Source of the DNA: Candidatus Tenderia sp.
GTDB lineage: Bacteria; Pseudomonadota; Gammaproteobacteria; Tenderiales; Tenderiaceae
Reading direction: 5' to 3'
Length of the DNA: 9,789 bases
Assembly: GCA_030148045.1 (NCBI GenBank)
Contig: JASBUE010000133.1
Span: 1 to 9,789, forward strand
In this document: positions 6,077-9,789 of the stretch, one piece after another
Layout of the letters: each line of letters starts with the position of its first letter
Numbering within the stretch: position 1 is the stretch's first letter
The notes under the pieces: generated by a model
What the model was told of the DNA's origin: nothing
The model's database searches: none
Seen by the model: the letters and a program-made list of their open reading frames with translations, nothing else
Made by a program: the position numbers and the translations under genes

Positions 6077-8455
6077 TTATTCTCTCAGCGTTGCGTGTAG
6101 TTCTTGGTTAAGTTTCTCCAGTATCTTCGATACCAGAGCCTCTACATCTTCGTCTTTTAGAGTGCGGGAACGATCCTGGAAGGTCAAGCCTAGAGCCAGA
6201 CTTTTTCTCCCTGATTCAATACCTTCGCCACAATATACATCAAACAACTGTAGCTTTGCCAGATATTCTCCTGATACTCCGGCAACACAATCGCTGACCT
6301 GCCGGGCCGAGACAGTCTGCTACACCACGATGGCCAGGTCTCGCCTGACCGACGGGAACCTGGACAGCTCCACGAATTCCGGCTTGCGGGCATCGGAAAA
6401 AACCTCTTCAGACACTTCAAATAGATAAACTGAGCCATTGAAATCCAACTCTTTTTCCAACTTCGGATGCAGTTTACCTATCCACCCTATCGGCACACCG
6501 TTGGTTCTCTTTATAGCCGCTGATTGTCCGGGGTGCAGGGCGGGATGTCCCTCCGCTTCAAAAATATAGTCAGCGGTGCGGCCCGTCAATCCTAACAGTC
6601 CCTCCATATCGACCTTGACATCAAAAAAATCAGCCGGGACCGCCTTGGCCGACCACTGTTCAGGCAGCAGCTTTCCGGCCACCACACCGGCCACAACTCC
6701 TTTTTCAGCGATATCGCCGTTCCGCCGACTGAACTTGACGCCGTGCTCAAACAGTCGCACGCGCTCTTGCTGACGATTCTGATTATATTTCAACGCCTGT
6801 AGCAGGCCGCTCCAGAGGCTGGTCCGCATCACCGCCATATCGGCCGAAATAGGGTTGGCCAGGGCGATGCCTACCTCGTCCGGTGTAACCAGACGCTGAA
6901 GCGCCTCATCGACAAAACTGTAGGTAATGGCCTCCTGATAGCCGCGATCCACCAGCAAGGTACGCACACGCTCGAGCCCGACCTGCGTCTCGCGCGGCAA
7001 TTGCACGGTCAATGCCATCCGGGGCGCCTCGGTGGGTAGTTCATCGTAGCCGTAGACCCGGCCGACCTCTTCGATCAGATCCGCCTCGATTGCCAGATCA
7101 AAACGAAAGCTGGGCGGTGTCACCTGCCAGCTGTCGCCCTGCTCCATCACGGTCATTCCCAAGCGCGTCAGCAATTCGGTCACCTGCACGGCCGCCAGCT
7201 CGATACCCAACAGACGCTTGATACGCGCCAGTCGCAGGGTAATGGGCCGGCGCTGGGGCAGCTTGTCTCGCTCAACGGCCTCGATGACGGGACCGGCCTG
7301 ACCACCGACGATCTCCAGCAACAACTGCGTGGCACGCTGCATGGCGCGGGTGGGTAGCTCGAAATCCACACCACGCTCAAAGCGGTGCGAGGAATCGGTA
7401 TGCAGACCGTACTGACGTGCCTTGCCGATAATGGCATCGGGATTGAAAAAGGCGCTTTCCAGGAACAGGTCGACGGTGCCGCCAGTCACGGAAGAGGGTT
7501 CACCGCCCATGACCCCGGCCATGGCCAGGGGAGCATTTTGATCGGCAATCACCAGGGTATTCGCCTGCAGGGTCACCTCCTGGCCGTCCAGGAGAGTAAG
7601 CCGTTCCCCTTCGGCGGCATAACGCACCTCGATACCGCCCGCCAGCATGGCCAAATCGAAGGCGTGCATGGGCTGACCCAGTTCAAGCATGACATAGTTG
7701 GTCACGTCGACCACGGGGCTGATGCTGCGCACATCGGAGCGGCGCAGGCGTTCCTGCATCCACAGCGGTGTTTGCGCCTGCGGGTTAACCCCCTTGATCA
7801 CCCGGCCGAGGTAGCGCGGGCAGGCCTCGGCCGCAACCAGCCTAACGGGAAATGTCTCATCATGACCGGGCACCACCTCTGCAATCCCAGGCCCGGTGAC
7901 CGCAGCCTGGTTCACCACACCGGCCTCACGGGCGATGCCGGCGATACTGAGGCAATCGCCACGATTGGGGGTCAGGCCGATCTCGATGGTGGAGTCATTC
8001 AGCTGCAGCAGCTGACGCACATCGGTGCCGGCTGCGGCATCGCCCGGCAGCAACATCAGTCCGTCCGAGCTTTCGGCCATGCCCAGCTCCACCGCCGAAC
8101 ACAACATGCCGCAGGACTCCACTCCGCGCAGCTTTGATTTTTTGATCTTCAGACCGTTGGGTAATTGGGCACCGACAAGCGCGGTGGGCACCTTCTGCCC
8201 CGCGGCCACATTGGGCGCGCCGCAGACGATGGACAGGGTCTCGCTGCCCACATTCACCTTGCAAACCCGCAGCCGGTCGGCGTCGGGGTGGGGCTCTACC
8301 GACAGCACCTCGCCCACCACAACCTTGTCAAACTGCGCCGCCACCGGCTCGACCGCATCCACTTCCAATCCGGCCATGGTCAACTGATGCGCCAGTTCCC
8401 GCGTCGCCACCTCCGGGTTCACCCACTCACGCAACCATTGTTCGCTGAATTTCAT
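6077..8455 (-). CDS. pheT: phenylalanyl-tRNA synthetase beta subunit, interrupted by an in-frame UAG
   Basis: PheT is the large subunit of the (alpha-beta)2 enzyme that charges tRNA-Phe; it binds tRNA and edits Tyr-tRNA-Phe. The frame spans 792 positions, against about 795 in E. coli. The order is normal: the EMAP-like tRNA-binding domain (about 39-150) with Pro-His-Pro-Asp-Ala-Asp-Arg-Leu (55-62), the B3/B4 editing region with Thr-Pro-Asn-Arg-Gly-Asp-Cys-Leu-Ser, the B5 domain, and a core with Asn-Pro-Ile-Ser. Codon 712 is TAG (6320-6322), right after Arg-Arg-Asp-Leu-Ala-Ile-Val-Val at the start of the C-terminal anticodon-binding domain. The same frame continues for 80 residues with family sequence (Leu-Phe-Asp-Val-Tyr, Lys-Ser-Leu-Ala-Leu, Ser-Arg-Thr-Leu) to a TAA 3 bp before ihfA. 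PheT is usually essential and single-copy, so the UAG is probably translated or is a sequence error. The tail is less GC-rich than the body. Confidence 0.93.
6320..6322 (-). other. in-frame UAG codon within pheT (codon 712)
   Basis: On the minus strand the codons read ATC GTG GTG TAG CAG ACT GTC. The codon lies at the start of the conserved C-terminal domain, and the downstream 80 codons are open and homologous. The base after UAG is C, a context known to allow some readthrough. The homologous position in other PheT proteins is variable (Ala in E. coli by my alignment), so the encoded residue cannot be deduced. Confidence 0.9.
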
Positions 8456-8480
8456 TGGCTAATTCTTTCGCTGTACTGTA

Positions 8481-9497
8481 TTAATTGAACTGGCGCAGAA
8501 AGCGCAGATCGTTCTCGAAAAACAGGCGCAGGTCATTGACGCCGTAACGCAGCATGGTCAGACGCTCCACCCCCATGCCGAAGGCGAAACCGGTATAGGT
8601 CTCATTGTCGATGCCCACGTTGGCCAACACATTGGTATGGATCATGCCGCAGCCTAGAATCTCGATCCAACCGGTATGACTGCAGACGCGGCAGCCCTTG
8701 CCCTGACACATGACACATTCCATATCCACTTCGGCCGAGGGTTCGGTAAAAGGAAAATAGGAGGGGCGAAAACGGGTGCCCAGGTCCTGTTCGAAAAAGT
8801 TACGCAGAAAATCGCTCAACATGCCTTTCAGGTGAGCGAAGGTGACATCGGTGTCCACCATGAAGCCTTCCACCTGATGGAACATGGGCGTATGGGTGAC
8901 ATCCGAATCGCAGCGATAGACCCGTCCGGGCGCGATCACCCGCAGCGGCGGTTGCCGGTTTTCCATCACCCGCACCTGCACCGGCGAGGTGTGGGTGCGC
9001 AGCAGGGTGTGCTCATCCACGTAAAACGTGTCGTGCATGGCCCGGGCGGGATGATTCTCCGGAATATTCAGGGCGGTGAAGTTGTGATAGTCCGACTCGA
9101 TCTCGGGGCCGGTGGCAATCTCGAAGCCGAGGCGGCCGAAATACGCTTCGATGCGCTGCAGGGTGCGCGTCACCGGATGGATGCCACCCACCTCCTGGCC
9201 GCGGCCGGACAAGGTGACATCGATGGTCTCGGCCGCCAGTTTGGCGTCCAGGACCGCAGCCTCCAGTTCGCCGCGCCGGGCATTGATCGATGCCTGCAGC
9301 GCCTGTTTGGCCTGATTGACCGCCTGCCCCATCTTGGGCCGCTCCTCGGCGGGCAGATCACCCAGCTGCTTGAGGTATTGGGTCAACACGCCCTTTTTGC
9401 CCAGGTACTCCACCCGCACCTGGTCCAGGGCGCCCAGGTCCGAGGCCCGGGTAACCGCCGCTTCGGCCTGACTCACTAAATCCGATAACTCCTGCAC
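8481..9497 (-). CDS. pheS: phenylalanyl-tRNA synthetase alpha subunit
   Basis: PheS carries the class II aminoacylation site of phenylalanyl-tRNA synthetase. The 338-residue sequence has an N-terminal coiled coil (about 1-85) that contacts tRNA. Motif 1 is near 104-126. Motif 2, around Gly-Arg-Val-Tyr-Arg-Cys-Asp (191-197), leads to Phe-His-Gln-Val-Glu-Gly (206-211). Motif 3 has Gly-Phe-Ala-Phe-Gly-Met-Gly-Val-Glu-Arg-Leu (303-313). Ala305 corresponds to E. coli Ala294, which limits the size of the amino-acid pocket. Four cysteines (261, 264, 269, 272) form a knuckle-like group. The start is GTG, preceded by aggggat about 8 bases upstream; no in-frame ATG lies nearby, and this start matches the family N-terminus. 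It ends in TAA, 25 bp before pheT. Confidence 0.97.
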   Translation of the reverse strand: MQELSDLVSQAEAAVTRASDLGALDQVRVEYLGKKGVLTQYLKQLGDLPAEERPKMGQAVNQAKQALQASINARRGELEAAVLDAKLAAETIDVTLSGRGQEVGGIHPVTRTLQRIEAYFGRLGFEIATGPEIESDYHNFTALNIPENHPARAMHDTFYVDEHTLLRTHTSPVQVRVMENRQPPLRVIAPGRVYRCDSDVTHTPMFHQVEGFMVDTDVTFAHLKGMLSDFLRNFFEQDLGTRFRPSYFPFTEPSAEVDMECVMCQGKGCRVCSHTGWIEILGCGMIHTNVLANVGIDNETYTGFAFGMGVERLTMLRYGVNDLRLFFENDLRFLRQFN

Positions 9498-9536
9498 GTA
9501 GCCATCCCCTGATAAGATTGACAGTTTCCGAAAAAG

Positions 9537-9563
9537 AAAGGGGAAGGCCCAGCCTTCCCCTTT
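9537..9563 (-). terminator. intrinsic terminator or attenuator between rplT and pheS
   Basis: A GC-rich 9-bp stem (ggggaaggc, 9540-9548, with gccttcccc, 9552-9560), extended by three A-T pairs, has a 3-nt loop. On the minus strand it is followed by tttctttttc. It would end transcripts coming from rplT or attenuate entry into pheS, as the E. coli pheST attenuator does. The opposite strand also has a T-run (9561-9565), so it could work in both directions. Confidence 0.8.
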
Positions 9564-9580
9564 TTCATACTACAGTGTCT

Positions 9581-9600
9581 CCGTCATTTGATTATGACGG
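9581..9600 (-). promoter_or_regulatory. second hairpin in the pheS leader
   Basis: A perfect 7-bp stem, ccgtcat (9581-9587) with atgacgg (9594-9600), has a 6-nt loop. It sits 12 bp after the rplT stop and 17 bp before the terminator stem. It may be the rplT transcript end or part of a leader RNA fold. I see no clear antiterminator pairing with the terminator arms. Confidence 0.35.
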
Positions 9601-9612
9601 CATCAACACGTC

Positions 9613-9789
9613 TTAAAGGCTGGCTTTGGCCTTCTCGGCAAGCACGCTAAAGGCGTTCTTGTCGTGCACAGCCAGGTCAGCCAGGATCTTACGATCGACG
9701 TCGACCGCGGCCTTCTTCAGACCGTTGATCATGCGGCTGTATGACAGACCACACTCACGCGCCGCGGCGTTGATACGCGCAATCCACAG
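9613..9789 (-). CDS. rplT: 50S ribosomal protein L20, C-terminal part (cut by the window edge)
   Basis: The last 58 residues of L20 are present, starting Leu-Trp-Ile-Ala-Arg-Ile-Asn-Ala-Ala-Ala-Arg and running through Ser-Tyr-Ser-Arg-Met-Ile-Asn-Gly-Leu-Lys-Lys to Ala-Lys-Ala-Ser-Leu and TAA. L20 binds 23S rRNA early in large-subunit assembly and, in E. coli, represses its own operon (infC-rpmI-rplT). The N-terminal half lies beyond the right edge. Its position before pheS is the usual gammaproteobacterial order. Confidence 0.97.
   Translation of the reverse strand: MWIARINAAARECGLSYSRMINGLKKAAVDVDRKILADLAVHDKNAFSVLAEKAKASL

Noticed and set aside
3925..6322. Frameshift as the explanation for the interrupted dctM and pheT
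   Set aside because: In both genes the homologous sequence continues in the same frame directly after the TAG, so a base insertion or deletion is not needed.
6320..6322. Selenocysteine insertion at the internal stops
   Set aside because: Selenocysteine uses UGA. Both internal stops are UAG, and neither position is a known redox or cysteine site in its family.
7385..8137. A 250-codon open frame on the plus strand opposite pheT, and a similar 267-codon one opposite pheS (8676-9479)
   Set aside because: Both are shadows of conserved synthetase genes, with no plausible protein features of their own.
9476..9568. Annotating the Phe-Phe-Phe frame as a true leader peptide gene
   Set aside because: The Phe codons coincide with the terminator U-run and come after the stem, unlike the E. 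coli PheM arrangement, so the evidence is too weak for a feature.
1..9789. CRISPR arrays, rRNA, integrases, transposases, toxin-antitoxin or defence genes
   Set aside because: None was seen: no regularly spaced repeats, and all recognisable genes have ordinary metabolic, transport or housekeeping roles.

Overview
The window reads as a chromosomal segment of a gammaproteobacterium. The right half has the conserved gammaproteobacterial order rplT-pheS-pheT-ihfA-merR-tRNA-Pro, all on the minus strand. IhfA and PheS match the enterobacterial and pseudomonad type. Coding regions are moderately GC-rich, near 60% where hand-counted in pheT. The exact genus cannot be read from the sequence.

Layout, left to right. 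Positions 1-315 hold no gene but contain a 125-bp element with near-perfect 16-bp terminal inverted repeats, plus a separate GC-rich palindrome. Next come a small exported protein of unknown function (+) and, convergent and overlapping it by 7 bp, a periplasmic Mip/FkpA-like peptidyl-prolyl isomerase (-). A 202-bp divergent intergenic region with a good sigma70-type promoter leads into a compact four-gene operon (+), tatT-dctP-dctQ-dctM. This is a TPR-associated TRAP transporter: an outer-membrane-type lipoprotein, a periplasmic binding protein, and small and large membrane subunits. The operon converges on a tRNA-Pro(GGG) gene (-). From there to the right edge, all on the minus strand, are a MerR-family regulator, ihfA, pheT, pheS and the 3' end of rplT. 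A strong terminator/attenuator hairpin lies between rplT and pheS.

The main surprise is that two conserved genes in unrelated operons on opposite strands, dctM and pheT, are each interrupted by a single in-frame UAG. The same frame then continues with recognisable family sequence to the normal C-terminus. PheT is normally essential, and its UAG falls at the start of the C-terminal anticodon-binding domain, so simple loss of function is hard to accept. No internal UAA or UGA occurs in any gene here. Two other genes, dctP and dctM, appear to use UAG as their real terminator, so a global reassignment of UAG is not supported. UAG suppression, context-dependent decoding (for example pyrrolysine), recent nonsense mutations and sequence errors all remain possible. 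No suppressor tRNA or pyl gene lies in this window.

How the genes work together: the TRAP operon would import an unidentified solute. Its binding protein lacks the usual carboxylate-binding Arg and Asn, so the ligand may not be an ordinary organic acid. The right-hand block is housekeeping: ribosomal protein L20, phenylalanyl-tRNA synthetase and the nucleoid protein IHF.
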